Source of the DNA: Begonia masoniana | Taxonomy: Eukaryota > Streptophyta > Magnoliopsida > Cucurbitales > Begoniaceae | Assembly: GCA_022432975.1 (NCBI GenBank) | Contig: CM039516.1 | Span: 34,931,157 to 34,995,156, forward strand | Length of the DNA stretch: 64,000 nucleotides | Reading direction: 5' to 3' | Part shown: positions 20,801-32,438 of the stretch, piece after piece | How the letters are laid out: every line of letters starts with the position of its first letter | Position numbering within the stretch: position 1 is the first letter of the stretch | The notes under the pieces: model-generated | The model's database searches: none | The model's input: the letters and a program-made list of their open reading frames with translations, nothing else | What the model was told of the DNA's origin: nothing | Translations under genes and position numbers: made by a program

Positions 20801-22407
20801 CATTCTTTTCGCAACGCCATTTTGTTGAGGAGTCTTTGGAACAGATCTTTCCTGCCTGATATCGTGCATTTTGCAATATTCATCGAATGATCCCATATAT
20901 TCACCACCATTATTTGTGTGAATGCATTTTAACTTCTTTCCAGTTTCTCGCTCTATGAAAGCATGAAACTATTTGAAAACGTTAAACACCTCATCTTTGG
21001 TCTTGAGTGCATAAGCCAAAACCTTCTTTGAGTGATCATCAATAAATGTGACCATGAATTGGACACCTCCTAACATTTTCGTTGACATGGAACCACAGAC
21101 ATCTGAGTAAATAACTTCTAACACTTCTGGTTTCCTTGATGCAGAATTCTTCTGAAAGGAAACTTTGTATTGTTTTCCCGCCAAACAATCAATACAACTT
21201 AATAGAGGTTCATCTCTTAGATGTGGTAAATAATCTCTTTTGTCAAGCAATTGAAGTCCTTTTTCATTCATGTTACCAAGCCATTTGTGTCATAACTCAA
21301 TGAACGAGTTATCTTGTGCAGCATTTATTGATTCTTCCTTCACGGTCACTTAAGTCACATACAAGCTAGATTCTTTGATTCCTTTCACTATGATTGGTGA
21401 GCCGTTGCTGAATTCTCATTTTTTGCCAGCAAATTTGCTCTTGTAACCAGCCTCATAAAGAGCACCAACTGATATTAAATTTAATCTAATATCTAGAACA
21501 TGTCTGACATCTTTAAGCACCAACTCACATCCTGTGTTGGTCTAAATACAGATGTCCCATTTTCTGATTATTCAGGAAACATGATTGTTCCCCATTTTAA
21601 CAATGCCAAAATTACCGCCGGTGTAAGATGAAAAATACTCAACTTTTGAAGGATCATAATAAGATGCTCCAGAGTCACACACCCAACATGATTCATTCAT
21701 TGTGAGGTTGACAACATCTTCGCATACAATAACATCTTCGCATACAATAACATCTTCACCCTCAGAGACAGGTGCAGTCGTACTCTTCATTTCTCCTTTA
21801 GCACATTTTGTGCCTTGTTCTTTCTTCAACTTCCAACAATCCTTTTTCTCATCTTGTAACAATGATAGCACTTAACGCTCTTTGATCTCCCTTTCGTTAC
21901 TGATAAAACCTCTGTAGAAGCGAGATCTTTGTTCTTCTGTCTACTTTCTTCGTCAAGAATTGCGGCTGTAATATCATTGAACATCAATGTTGTTTTTGCA
22001 GTACCGTTGAGCAAATTTACAATAAGGTGATCATATGAATCTCACAAACTTTGAAGTAAAAGTTCTGCTCTTTCATTTTCGTCGATTTTGTGCTTCATTG
22101 TTGTAAGTTGAGAAAATAATATGTTGAGAGTATTGACGTGGTCTGTTGTAAGTTGAGAAAATAATATGTTGAGAGTATTGACGTGGTCTATTACTGTTGT
22201 AGATTCTGACATCCGAAGGGTATATAATTTTCTTTTCAAAAAAATTTTATTATACCACAACTTCTTCTCATATAATTTTGTCAGCATATCCCAGACCTGT
22301 TTGACAGTTACCATTTCCAAGATACTTGATAAATTCATCTGCTAGAGTGAGATGCAAAATGACTATAGCATCCTCATTTACAAAAGCTAGTTTAAAATCT
22401 ACATCAA
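17839..22407 (-). mobile_element. Tork-1: decayed Tork-like Ty1/copia element
   Basis: On the minus strand, gag to RNase H runs from about 22407 to 18660, followed by a polypurine tract ('gtcgggagtgagagattt', complement near 18620-18640). A probable 3' LTR follows at 17839-18616, starting TGTAGGG and ending CTAACA, with a TATA-like 'caaatagagg'. The 5' LTR, PBS and Gag N-terminus are missing: at 22408 the coding match stops and unrelated sequence begins. Confidence 0.75.
18660..22407 (-). pseudogene. Tork-like copia polyprotein, broken by stops and frameshifts
   Basis: In minus-strand order: Gag (KQVWDMLTKLYEKKLWYNKI, KRKLYTLRMSES), a zinc knuckle broken by an indel (VKCYHCYK... then KKDCWKLKKEQG), protease CWVCDSGASYYD, GAG-preINT/integrase (DCLAGKQYKVSF, FIDDHSKKVLAYALKTKDEV, KTPQQNGVAKRMNRTI), RT (WLDAMQDEIRSL, RWVYRLKEENSQP, LLLYVDDMLIVGSDKEKIV) and RNase H (YTDADMAGDIDSRISTSRY, LSTTEAEFIAAIEVCKNILW). 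Many stops and shifts separate the pieces (ORFs 18813-19130, 19311-19652, 19928-20209, 20648-20896, 20969-21271, 21572-21871, 21826-22014, 22042-22338). A 45-bp tandem duplication in gag repeats the HVNTLNILFSQL segment. It is the most decayed large polyprotein here. Confidence 0.88.
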
Positions 22408-22933
22408 TGCCACCATAACACAATTTCGACCCGTATACGATGATTTTTCAGTAACGATTTTGAGTATTTAAGCTCAAAATCATATCCGGGTGAAAACACA
22501 AAAAATTCAATTGAAAACTAACAAAACTTGGCTTAGAAATTACATATGCTCGAAAACTGTTGATAGAGCTCTAAGAATTGGACGTCACAAACACAAAAAG
22601 GGCGTAAAAAACTTTTAAAAAACAAGTTTCCATTCTTTCCCTTGGTCTCTATCTTGCTCTTGGTGCGCGATGCAGAAAGGGAGAAAATCATCCTCTTTTA
22701 TAAAAATTTAAATTTCTGTTTTTATTGTATTTTAAGTAATATATAATATAGTTCATAATATTATATTATATATTAAATGAAACTTCAAATTTTTATTAGT
22801 CAAAAATTTGGACAATATTTCGAATTTTGAACTACGCAGACAGTTTTAATCATTTGATCGAAATATCACACAAATATAAAAATGAAAAAAGTTACGGGAA
22901 ATTTTATTAATATAAATTTTTTTGGATCTTACA
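22408..22933 (-). repeat. Possible LTR fragment (minus orientation)
   Basis: The minus-strand ends are TGTAAGATCC (22933) and GGTGGCA (22408), with a 'ataaaagaggatga' TATA-like start about midway. No matching partner LTR and no target duplication (ATCAA left, CATAG right) are seen. It marks where the Tork-1 gag match ends. Confidence 0.3.
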
Positions 22934-23625
22934 CATAGCTGCAGCTCTATGCCAAAATTGCATTAGTGTTCGGTGACGACTACGTGGCCTCCGTCGAGAT
23001 AAAGCCCACTAGGCTATGTCTATCCATTATAACCTAAGGCCCAATTAAATTGTCTATCCATTATATTCTCTTATCATACCGTTAATATATAATAATTAAT
23101 ATATATGAGCTCACAATGATTGAATTATATCAACTTTCTAAGTATAGTTATTTGACATGTAACTAAATTTGTTCATACTTTCTCAGTTTATGAGATTTTT
23201 TATAATTTATATTTTTGAAATAATTTACTAAAGCCTTATGTGAATAAGATACAACTTCAAAATGTTTAGGCAATATTTTCGTCCATTTTTCCCTTGCTTT
23301 CTTATTTTAATTTCATTACATTATATATTAGAATAGGTTGTGATTATGTTCTAAGTTAAAATAATAGAGTAATTATTATGGACACGTTACAGCCTTACTT
23401 GGTTCAAGGGATTCTGTACTTTTGACGTGGATGATGTTCTGTTTGCTTTATTGTTTAGTAATCAAACTCTGGCCGTTAAAAAGGAATGATATTGAAAGAT
23501 GTAATAGTCTTAATCTAGAAAGAAAAATTCAACTATTTTAAGGAAAATAAACTAATGTTAATAAGCCATTTAACCATTTTTATGATCTACAGATTGATCA
23601 AACGGTTAGAATTTGTAGTGAGAAC
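22934..23625. other. Unassigned AT-rich spacer
   Basis: No ORF of note, repeat or transposon end is recognisable in this ~690-bp stretch. Confidence 0.6.
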
Positions 23626-24386
23626 TAGGGGTGAAATCGATTCGATTTGGTTTAAAGCCAAATTAGAATCGAACGAGGGAATTGAAAAACAGAAAAAACC
23701 AAACTCCGATTTTCACTTTTATTCGGGTTGGTTTTGAATTTTTGGTTCAATTTTTTCTCGAGTTGGGCTCATTTTTTTTTTCTCTGTTTTTCCTCTGTTT
23801 GCGTTCGGTTTTTCACTCATAATACATTGACTGTAATATGTAGAGTTGATGAAATATTTAATGTCGTGTCAATAAAATACTTTCAACAATACTATAAACT
23901 CACGAATGACATGTCAATCTTCATCGATAGAAGCATCATTTACCTTCTCATTGCGAGAAATTCGTATACAAATTGATTGTCTAATTTTGCAAAAAGTTTT
24001 TCAAATTTTTTAGCAGTGGCAAACATTAAATATGTTGAGTTCCATCGAGTTGGAATGTCAAGACACATGTCACTTTTTCATGTAATTTTGCACTTTCAAC
24101 ACATGTTTTAAACTTTTGCAGTTTAGAAGAAGAAGATTTGACATAATATTTCACAATTTTACGAATATTCATAATAGAATCATTATGCTCTTTTAAATCA
24201 TTGCAAACAATCAAATTTATAATATGAACAGATTTAATATGTATAAATTCTTCATCAAGCACCAAACAATTCTAATTTCTAATGCTCTTAACCAAATGTG
24301 GCAAAGCAACATCATTACAAGAAACGTTATCAACTATGACAATCAAAACTTTCTTTATTCTCAATCCAATAAATATCTTATGCATA
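23626..24386 (-). mobile_element. hAT-2: truncated hAT element with transposase remnant
   Basis: The left end TAGGGGTGAAATCGATTCG resembles hAT terminal repeats (compare TAGGGGTGTGCAAA of hAT-3), with a subterminal region of alternating 'gaatcg/ggttttg' words. The element is cut on the right at 24386 by the Cop-2 LTR, and its other end is not found in the window. Confidence 0.6.
23830..24365 (-). pseudogene. hAT transposase fragment (RICESLEEPER/DAYSLEEPER-like)
   Basis: The minus-strand frames give VLIVIVDNVSCNDVALPHLV, then, after a stop, LDEEFIHIKSVHIINLIVCN and KYYVKSSSSKLQKFKTCVES with the LDGTQHI remnant of the TRWNSTY block. These are consecutive blocks of the RNase H-like catalytic region of plant hAT transposases: the VDNASAND, H(I/V)NLIV and TRWNSTY motifs. 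The TRW tryptophan/arginine part is altered (QLDGTQ). Stops and shifts rule out function. N-terminal BED finger and C-terminal dimerisation domain are absent. Confidence 0.8.
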
Positions 24387-25685
24387 TGTTAGCTTTAATT
24401 TTCTCTTATTTTTAGCTTAATTTTCTCTATTCATTTCAGGGAAATAATAGGATCTTGAACAATTGATTTCTACAAACATCAATCAAGTTTTCTAATAATT
24501 TTGTTTAGAGAAAAACTAAGCAAACTCACCTTGATCCATGCTTTCTTGATTTCTTAATAGGATTTTTTTTCTCTCCATTTCCCTAACTTTCTTTCTTTCA
24601 ATGATAGTCTGATAGAGAAACTATCATGTACGTTCTGTTTTTCATTCGGCAGAGAGAGAGAGAGGACCTACCTCTTTTTTATCATGCATCAGTTTTAATT
24701 TCTATCAAATTAAAACAATAAAATTGATATTGGCCAATAAGATTTAACTATGCACGTGGGCCACATAACCTTCAGAAACGTTTGGGTTTCTGAAGCTTGG
24801 AAGTTTCATAAAATCCAACAATCTCTCATTTGGCCCATGTGACATTAAATGATTATATGTGCATAATATAGATCAAATTTTTCATTATATTGGTCAAACA
24901 TAATATCACTATTAAGTAGATAATTAATATGTATCATAGCGGTCATATGTCAATTATAACGACACAGTTCCTTCCATGTATCACACTATTAATTATATAC
25001 TCAATAGGATCTATAAGCAGGTGTATCATAATGGTCCACATTAGCGTCTTTCATAAAGACTAATCTTGTTCATATCATAACTTCATAATTTCATTTCTGA
25101 ATGCATTCAACATAATCAAACAGGATTCATAAGTGTATATCATAAACTATCATTAAACGAGCTCAAAAGTACCAATTACATAAAGAACACAAACATAAAT
25201 ATAAAGTTAACTTTCAAAAATGCTCATTCGTTCGACATGTTCCGTAAATGTCTTCGGTGGCAATCCTTTAGTCAACGGATCCGCAATTATAAGGTTGGTG
25301 CTAATGTGTTCGATTGATACTCTTCGTTTATGAACTTTTTCTTTAACGGCCAAGTATTTCAACTCTATATGTTTAGCACCCTTGGAATACTTGTGGTTTT
25401 TAGAAAAGAAGACTGTTGTGGAGTTATCACAATAAATTTTCAGCGGCTTGGCGATACTGTCAACAATTCCAAGTTCTGAAATAAAGTTTCGCAGCCATAA
25501 ACCCTGAATTGTGGCCTCAAAGCATGCCACGAACTCAACTTCCATAGTGGACGTAGCAATGACAGACTGCTTCGCACTCTTCCATGAGATTGCACCATCG
25601 ACTAAAAGGAACAAATAGCCAAATGTGAAATTTCTGGTATCCACACATTCAGCATAATCAGAATTTAAATATCCAATCACTTCAG
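24387..25685 (-). mobile_element. Cop-2 (3' portion): LTR, 3' UTR and RNase H of a minus-strand copia element
   Basis: The LTR is 24387-24820 (434 bp; starts TGTTGGATTTTAT, ends AGCTAACA on the minus strand). Next come a polypurine tract (24821-24836), ~370 bp of 3' untranslated sequence, then RNase H coding. Cop-3 starts at 25686, directly inside the RNase H frame. The LTR plus 3' UTR is an inverted near-copy of 34987-35811 (Cop-4). The rest of Cop-2 is taken to be 32439-34680. Confidence 0.78.
25207..25685 (-). pseudogene. Copia RNase H C-terminal part (Cop-2)
   Basis: The frame has [60 protein letters not shown] and ADPLTKGLPP. It is open to its natural stop near 25207 and truncated at the N-terminal side by Cop-3 insertion. 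Confidence 0.9.
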
Positions 25686-26269
25686 TGTTGGGTGAAATGC
25701 CGATCCATCGCAGAAAGGGCGATCAATCGATAAAGGACTTATGCCTCTGCCAGAAGGTAGAGGCTCTACCGATCGATCGCAGGTTTCCTGCGATCGATCG
25801 CCCACGTGGCTTACGCCTCTGCCACAAGGAAGAGGTATCGCCGATGGATCGCAAGAATCTGCGATCGATCGCTCTTCAATCACCCTTCCCTGAAGAATCC
25901 AATATTTCTGAAATCAAACGCAACTGATGCATTTCACGTGATATGGCCCATACGTGGTTCAATTTTATTGGTCAGAGAATGTTTAAGTGATTAACTTGAT
26001 GGAAGTTAATCTTTATGAAAATGCATAATAAAAAGGTTGGTCCTCTCTCTCTGCCCAAGCCCAAGCATACGAAGTTTTCTCCATCAAATACTTCACTGAA
26101 GAAATAAAGGGAAAAGGGAGAGAAAAATTCAACAGAGCCTTTTATTTGCTTTCATGGATCAAAGTAAGTAAATTTCTCTATTCCTTTCAATTAAAGTTTG
26201 TGAAAATCAAATCTGTTCATGTTTCTATCATTTCTCTGTTAAGAAAATAAGAGAAAATTAAAGCTAACA
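25686..26269 (+). repeat. 5' LTR of Cop-3
   Basis: Its U3 contains hairpin modules: inverted repeats around 'cgatcgatcgcagg' at 25770-25783/25787-25800, and 'cctctgcc-agaa-ggtagagg'-type hairpins. A TATA-like 'cataataaaaagg' lies near 26023. The ATG at 26154 followed by GTAAGTAAAT lies about 115 bp before the LTR end. Confidence 0.9.
26154..26163 (+). CDS. Predicted gag exon 1 of Cop-3, inside the LTR
   Basis: ATGGATCAAA is followed at once by GTAAGTAAAT, a strong plant 5' splice site. Joined to the TTTGCAG acceptor at 26992, the phase restores an open Gag frame starting M-D-Q-T. Without splicing the ATG reads only M-D-Q-S-K before TAA. The same ATGGAYCAAR/GTRAG arrangement occurs at 1135 (minus), 31919, 36263 and 49922, in Cop-2/Cop-4 LTRs and at 35650. 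Splicing is inferred, not observed. Confidence 0.65.
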
Positions 26270-26992
26270 TTTGGTATCCGAGCATCGTTGTAGAACAATT
26301 GATTTTCCATTATGAAATTTAATTGTTAATCGTATGTTATCTGCTGCTTAATGATCGATTTCTGTAAAAATAAGGATGAAGAATTGGTGAAATTAAGAAA
26401 TTTCGGAATTACTGTTCACCGAAATTATTGTGATTGATCACTGTTCAAGATTGAAAATAATGAAATAATTCTTGATTTTGGATGCTTTTGTGTGAATCAA
26501 GATATTATTAATTTAATGCTTAATTAATTTTATATCTGAATTATGATTAATTCGTTAGTCACCAAAGTGGCCGAATTATAAAGGTTTTCGCAGATATCAA
26601 ATTTATTAAAGTCAATTACTCATGTTTTATGTGATGCTCGATAATGAAATGACATGATGGAAATTATGATTTTGACATTGAGTATATTAATTTTTATGAT
26701 TATAAAATATGTCAAATCGCCCAAAGGTGGATTGGTTATTTTATAATTGTAAATATAATTGTAGTAAATTGATATGCCTTGAGTAGGTGTGTTTAGTATA
26801 TCCAAAGATAGCGAACATGTCTATATCGAGTATGTTGATTACCAATTATGTGAAATTTAAGTTGAGCATCAATTATGTTTATGATTATGTATTGTTGTGT
26901 CACCTAAAGGAGAACTTCAATATATATTTATGATTGTTTGATTGCCTTATGACTCAAAGCATTAAAGTTTGAGCGTGTTTTATATTTTGCAG
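26164..26992 (+). other. Predicted gag leader intron of Cop-3, spanning the PBS
   Basis: The 829-bp intron runs GTAAGTAAAT to TATATTTTGCAG, is T-rich and has no long ORF. It begins in the LTR, crosses the primer-binding site (26272-26283) and ends at the first Gag codons. The homologous stretch in Cop-5 is 690 bp (36273-36962) and keeps both splice sites. Confidence 0.6.
26272..26283 (+). other. Primer-binding site of Cop-3
   Basis: TGGTATCCGAGC lies two bases after the LTR. It differs from the usual TGGTATCAGAGC at one position. Confidence 0.8.
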
Positions 26993-29900
26993 CATTTATT
27001 TCTGTTGCTCTTAATTCGCAAGCGGCGTCTGTTATAAAGTTTTCTGGTCTAAATTTCTCTGAATGGTGCGAACAAGTTCAGTTTCACCTCGGTGTTCTGG
27101 ATTTTGATTTGGCACTTTTAACTGAGAAACCAGTTGTTATTACTGCAACTAGCAGTGCTGATCAGAGATCTTCCTATAAAGCCTGGGAAAGATTAAACAG
27201 ATTAAGCCTAATGTTTATGCAAATGACTGTAGCGAACAATATCAAGTCCACATTTCCTAAAACTGAAAGTGCAAAGGAATTTATGAAATTAGTGGAAGAA
27301 TGTTCTTAGTCTGAATCAGCTGATAAATCACTTGCTGGGACACTGATGGGTACTTTGACCACCATGAAGTTTGATGGTTCTCGTACCATGCATGAGCATG
27401 TTGTCGAAATGACAAACATGGTAGCAAGATTAAAGTCCATGGGAATGGAAGTGAATGAGAACCTCCTAGTGACATTCATCCTAAACTCCTTGCCTCCTCA
27501 ATATGGCCCATTTCATATGAGCTATAACACTATGAGGACTAAATGGAATGTACATGAATTGCAAAGTATGCTTATTCAAGAATAAGCAAGGTTTAAGAAA
27601 CCAGAAACTCAAGCTGTCAATCTCATGAATTATGATGGAGCTGGAAAGAAACCATAAAAGAAAAGTGGAAAGGGTAAGAAAGGATTATCATCGGTAGCTC
27701 AGTACTCTTTCCAAATCCAGAAGAAGGAACAACGAAAAGATAAGTGTCATTTCTGTGGAAAGCAAGGACACTATCAGAAAGATTGCCTGAAACGTAAGGC
27801 ATGGTTCGAAAAAAAAGGTAAGCCTAGTGCTTTCGTATGTTTCGAATCAAATTTAACTGAAGTTCCTTGTAATACTTGGTGGATTGATTCTGGTTGTACT
27901 ACTCACGTTTCTAATACGATGCAGAAATTCCTTATGATCCAAACCATAAGACCAAATGAAAGGTACATTTTTATGGAAAATCAGGTAAAAGCTCCAGTTG
28001 AAGCCATTGGAACTTACCGTTTAATGCTAGACACTGGATATCAATTAGATCTTTTTCAAACTGTTTATATTCCATCTATTTCTCGTAATTTAGTTTCTTT
28101 GTCTAAACTTGATACAGCTGGATATTCCTTTATGTTTGGGAATGAATGTTTCAGTTTGTATAAAGATAATGTTCTTGTTGGTACTAGTGTTCTTTATGAT
28201 GGTTTGTATAAATTAAAGCTTGATAATCGTTTTGCTGAGCTTCTTTTAACCTTGCATCATAATGTGGGAACGAAATGTGGTTTAATAAATGAATGTCCTG
28301 CCAATTTGTGGCACAAACGATTAGGTCATATATCCAAAGAAAGAATGAAAAGATTGATAAAGAATCAAATCCTTCCAAATTTGGATTTTACTGATCTAAA
28401 TATTTATGTTGATTGTATTAAATGAAAGCAAACAAGAAACACAAGTAAGAAAGAAGCCACAAGAAGCAAACAGCTCCTTGAAATTATACACACCGATATA
28501 TGTGGTCTATTTGATGTTCCATCTTTTGGTGGAGAAAGATATTTTATCACCTTTATTGATGATTTTTCACGTTATGGTTATCTCTATCAACTGAATGAAA
28601 AATCTCAGCCAATAAATGCTCTTGAAGTGTTTATTAATGAGGTTAAAAGACAAGTAGATAGAAAAGTGAAAATTATTAGATCTGATAGAGGTGGTGAATA
28701 TTATGGAAGTTATGATGAAAATGGACAACATCCAGGTCCATTTGCTAAATCCCTAGAAAGTCGTGGTATCTGTGCCCAATACACAATGTCAGGCACATCA
28801 GAACAGAATGGTGTTGCAGAAAGGCGCAATCGTACTTTAATCGATATGGTTAGGAGTATGTTAAGTAATTCATCTTTACCCTTATCATTGTGGATGCATG
28901 CTTTAAAGACTGCTGTATATTTATTAAACATGGTTCTTAGTAAGGCAGTTTCAAATACTCCATTTGAACTGTGGACAAGAAGGAAACCCAGTTTAAGACA
29001 CCTACATTTTTGGGATTGTCCAGCAGAAGTAAGAATTTATAATCCACATGAAAAGAAACTGGATTCAATAACAATCAGTGGTTTCTTCATTGGTTATCCA
29101 GAAAAATCTAAAAGGTATAGATTTTACTGTCCTAGCCATAGTACGAGAATAATTGAAACTGGAAATGCTAGGTTCATTGAAAATGGTGAGACCAGTGGGA
29201 GTTTGAAACCACGTAAAGTGAAAATTCAAAAAGTTAGGGTGCAAGTTCCAATACCCATAACTTCTACTCAAGTTGTTGTTCCACCAGTTGTTGATCGTAT
29301 TAATGACTTATACGAACAACAAATTAATGATCAAACTCAACGTAATGAGGTTGTCATGAATGAACGTATAAGAGGTGAACCACAAGAAATACCATTAAGA
29401 CGGTCTGTAAGTGAAAGAAGATCTGCTATTTTGAATGATTATGTGGTTTATCTTCAAGAGTCCGAATGTGATTTAAGACTTAATGATGATCCAGTTTCGT
29501 TTTCACAAGCCATGGATAGTGAAAATTCTGATAAATGGTTAGATGTCATGAAAGATGAGTTAAAATCAATGGAACAAAATGAAGTTTGGGAACTCATCGA
29601 ATTGCCTGAAGGTTGTAAAAAAGTTGAGTGTAAATGGGTCTTTAAGACCAAACGCGACTCTAATGGCAATATCGAACGTAGTAAAGCCAAACTTGTTGCC
29701 AAAGGTTTTAGTCAAAAAGATGGCATTGATTACAAGGAAACTTTTTCTCCCGTTTCGAAAAAGGATTCTTTCAGAATTATTATGGCAATGGTAGCTCATT
29801 ATGATTTAGAGCTCCATCAAATGGATGTGAAAACTGTATTTTTGAATGAGAATTTAGATGAGGAAGTTTATATAGACCAACCTAAAGGTTTTGTTATTAA

Positions 29901-31050
29901 AGGACAAAAACATATGGTGTGTAAATTAAAGAAGTCAATATACGGACTTAAACAAGCTTCCCGACAATGGTATCTTAAGTTTAACGATACCATCACCTCC
30001 TTTGGATTTAAGGAAAACATCGTTGATCGGTGTATATATCTAAAGGTCAGTGGGAGTAAGTTTATATTTCTGATTCTGTATGTTGATGATATCTTGCTAG
30101 CTACTAATGATCTTGGCTTAATGTATGAAACCAAGAAATATCTCAATATGAACTTTGAAATAAAAAATATGGGAGAGGGATCTTTTGTGATTGGAATTGA
30201 AATATTCCGGAATAGATCACAAGGATTGTTGGGATTGTCTCAGAAAGCCTATATTAATAAAGTTCTAGAGAGATTCAGAATAGACAAGTGTTCGGCAAGT
30301 GTTGTTTCAATTCAGAAAGGAGATAAATTCAATCTCAATTAATGTCCAAATAATGAATTGGAACGTACAAAAATGAAAGACATTCCTTATGCATCTATTG
30401 TGAGCAGCTCAATGTATGCACAGACTTGTACTAGACCCGACATTAGTTTTGCTGTCGGTATGCTGGGACGATATCAAAGTAATCCAAAGATAGAGCACTA
30501 GAAAGCTGCAAAGAAAGTACTGAGGTATTTACAAGGAACAAAGGAACACTTGCTCACTTACAGCCGATCTGATCATCTTGAAGTGATTGGATATTTCTGA
30601 TTATGCTAGATGTGTGGATACTAGAAAATCTACGTTTGGCTATTTGTTCTTTTTACCCAATGATGCAATCTCATGGAAGAGTGCGAAGCAGTCTGTCACT
30701 GCTACGTCCACTATGGAAGCTGAGTTCGTGGCATGCTTTGAGGCCACAATTCAGGATTTATGGCTGCGGAACTTTATTTCAGGACTTGGAATTGTTGACA
30801 GTATCGCCAAGTCGCTGAAAATTTATAGTGATAACTCCGCAGCAGTATTCTTTTCTAAAAACTACAAGTATTCCAAAGGTGATAAACATATAGAGTTGAA
30901 ATACTTGGTCGTTAAAGAATAAGTTCAGAAACAAAGAGTATCAATCGAACACATTAGCACCAACCTTATGATCGCGGATCCGTTAACAAAAGGATTGCCA
31001 CCTAAGACATTTACTGAACATGTCAAACGAATGGGCATTTATGAATGTTA
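26993..31050 (+). pseudogene. Copia Gag-Pol polyprotein (Cop-3), one frame with stops and one 5-bp deletion
   Basis: Gag opens FISVALNSQAASVIKFSGLN and has a CCHC knuckle CHFCGKQGHYQKDC. Protease shows WWIDSGCTTHVS, GAG-preINT shows LWHKRLGHISKERM, and integrase has [26 protein letters not shown] and [16 protein letters not shown] has [13 protein letters not shown] and [13 protein letters not shown]; RNase H has [20 protein letters not shown] and ADPLTKGLPP. In-frame stops: TAG 27307, TAA 27583, TAA 27655, TGA 28423, TAA 30340, TAG near 30499, TAA 30920. A 5-bp deletion near 30597 shifts the RNase H frame. The 28426-30339 part (integrase plus RT) is an uninterrupted open frame with intact YVDD. 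Normal family size is about 1300-1400 residues, as here. Confidence 0.93.
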
Positions 31051-31449
31051 ACTTTATGTTTATGTTTGTGTTCTTTATGTAATTGGCACTCTTGAGCTCT
31101 TTATTGATAGTTTCTGATATACACTTATGAATCCTGTTTAATTATGTTGAATGCATTCATAATGACATTATGAACTGATGAAGTTATAAATATGTTTTGT
31201 CTTTAAGAAAGACACTAATGTGGACCATTATGTTATTCCTACTTATAGATCATATTGAGTATATAAATGATAATGTGATACATGGAAGGAACTGTGTCGT
31301 TACAATTAACATACGACTGCTATGATCCATATTAGTTATATACTTGATAGTGATGTTATGTTTGACCAATATAATGATGGATTTGATTTTGCTTATACGT
31401 ATGATAGTATAAGTATTACAATTTATCACATATGGGCCAAGTGGGAGAA

Positions 31450-32034
31450 TGTTTGGTGAAATGTCGATCGATCGCAAAAAGAGTGATCCATCGGTAAAGG
31501 GCTTATGCCTCTGCCAGAAGGCAGAGGCTCTGCCGATAGATCGCAGGTTTCCTACGATCAATTGCCCATGTGGCTTACGCCTCTGCCGCAAGGCAGAGGT
31601 ATTGCCGATTGATCGTAGGAATCTACGATCGATCGCTCTTCAATCACCCTTCCCTGAAGAATCCAAAATTTCTGCAATCAAACATCAACTGATGCATTTC
31701 ACGTGATATAGCCCATATGTGGTTCAATCTTATTGGTCAGAGAATGTTTAAGTGATTAACTTGATGGAAGTTAATCTTTATGAAAATGCATAATAAAAAG
31801 GTTGGTCCTCTCTCTGTGCCCAAGCTCAAGCATACGAAGTTTTCTCCATCAAATACTTCACTGAAGAAATAAAGGGAAAAGGGAGAGAAAAATTCAACAG
31901 AGCCTTTTATTTGCTTTCATGGATCAAAGTAAGTAAATTTCTCTATTCCTTTTAATTAAAGTTTGTGAAAATCAAATCTGTTTACGTTCCTTTCATTTCT
32001 CTGTTAAGAAAATAAGAGAAAATTAAAGTTAACA
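31450..32034 (+). repeat. 3' LTR of Cop-3
   Basis: It is near-identical to 25686-26269, including the ATGGATCAAA/GTAAGT module at 31919. It is preceded by 400 bp of untranslated sequence and the PPT. Confidence 0.9.
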
Positions 32035-32037
32035 TAA

Positions 32038-32438
32038 TGTTGGGTGAAATGCCGATCAATCGCAGAAAGGGCGATCGATCGGTAAAGGGCTTATGCCTCT
32101 GCCAGAAGACAACGGCTCTGCCGATCGATTGTAGGTTTCATGTGATTGATCGCCCATGTGGCTTACGCCTCTGCCGCAAGGCAGAGGTATCGCCAATTGA
32201 TAGCAAGAATCTGCCATCGATCGCTTTTCAATCACCCTTCCCTGAAGAATCCAAAATTTCTGAAATCAAACGTCAACTGATGCATTTCACGTGATATGGC
32301 CCATACGTGGTTCAATCTTATTGGTCAGAGAATGTTTAAGTGATTAACTTGATGGAAGTTAATCTTTATGAAAATGCATAATAAAAAGGTTGGTCCTCTC
32401 TCTCTGCCTAAGTTCAAGCATACGAAGTTTTCTGCATC
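32038..32438 (+). repeat. Truncated LTR abutting the Cop-3 end
   Basis: It starts TGTTGGGTGAAATGCC three bases after the Cop-3 3' LTR and matches the first ~400 bp of that LTR. It then passes at a short shared 'gca/tc' junction into the minus-strand integrase of Cop-2 (near 32439). The R/U5 part is absent. Confidence 0.8.

Larger units (their letters stand above)
25686..32034 (+). mobile_element. Cop-3: full-length Ty1/copia element
   Basis: The LTRs are 25686-26269 (584 bp) and 31450-32034 (585 bp), starting TGTTGGGTG / TGTTTGGTG and ending GCTAACA / GTTAACA. The PBS (TGGTATCCGAGC) is at 26272 and the PPT (CCAAGTGGGAGAA) at 31438-31449. The interior holds a leader/intron and one gag-pol frame. 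It sits in the RNase H of Cop-2 on the left. On the right the flank is TAA then another LTR fragment, and no 5-bp duplication is visible (left TTCAG), so the right junction is rearranged. I leave the copia lineage unassigned. Confidence 0.88.
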
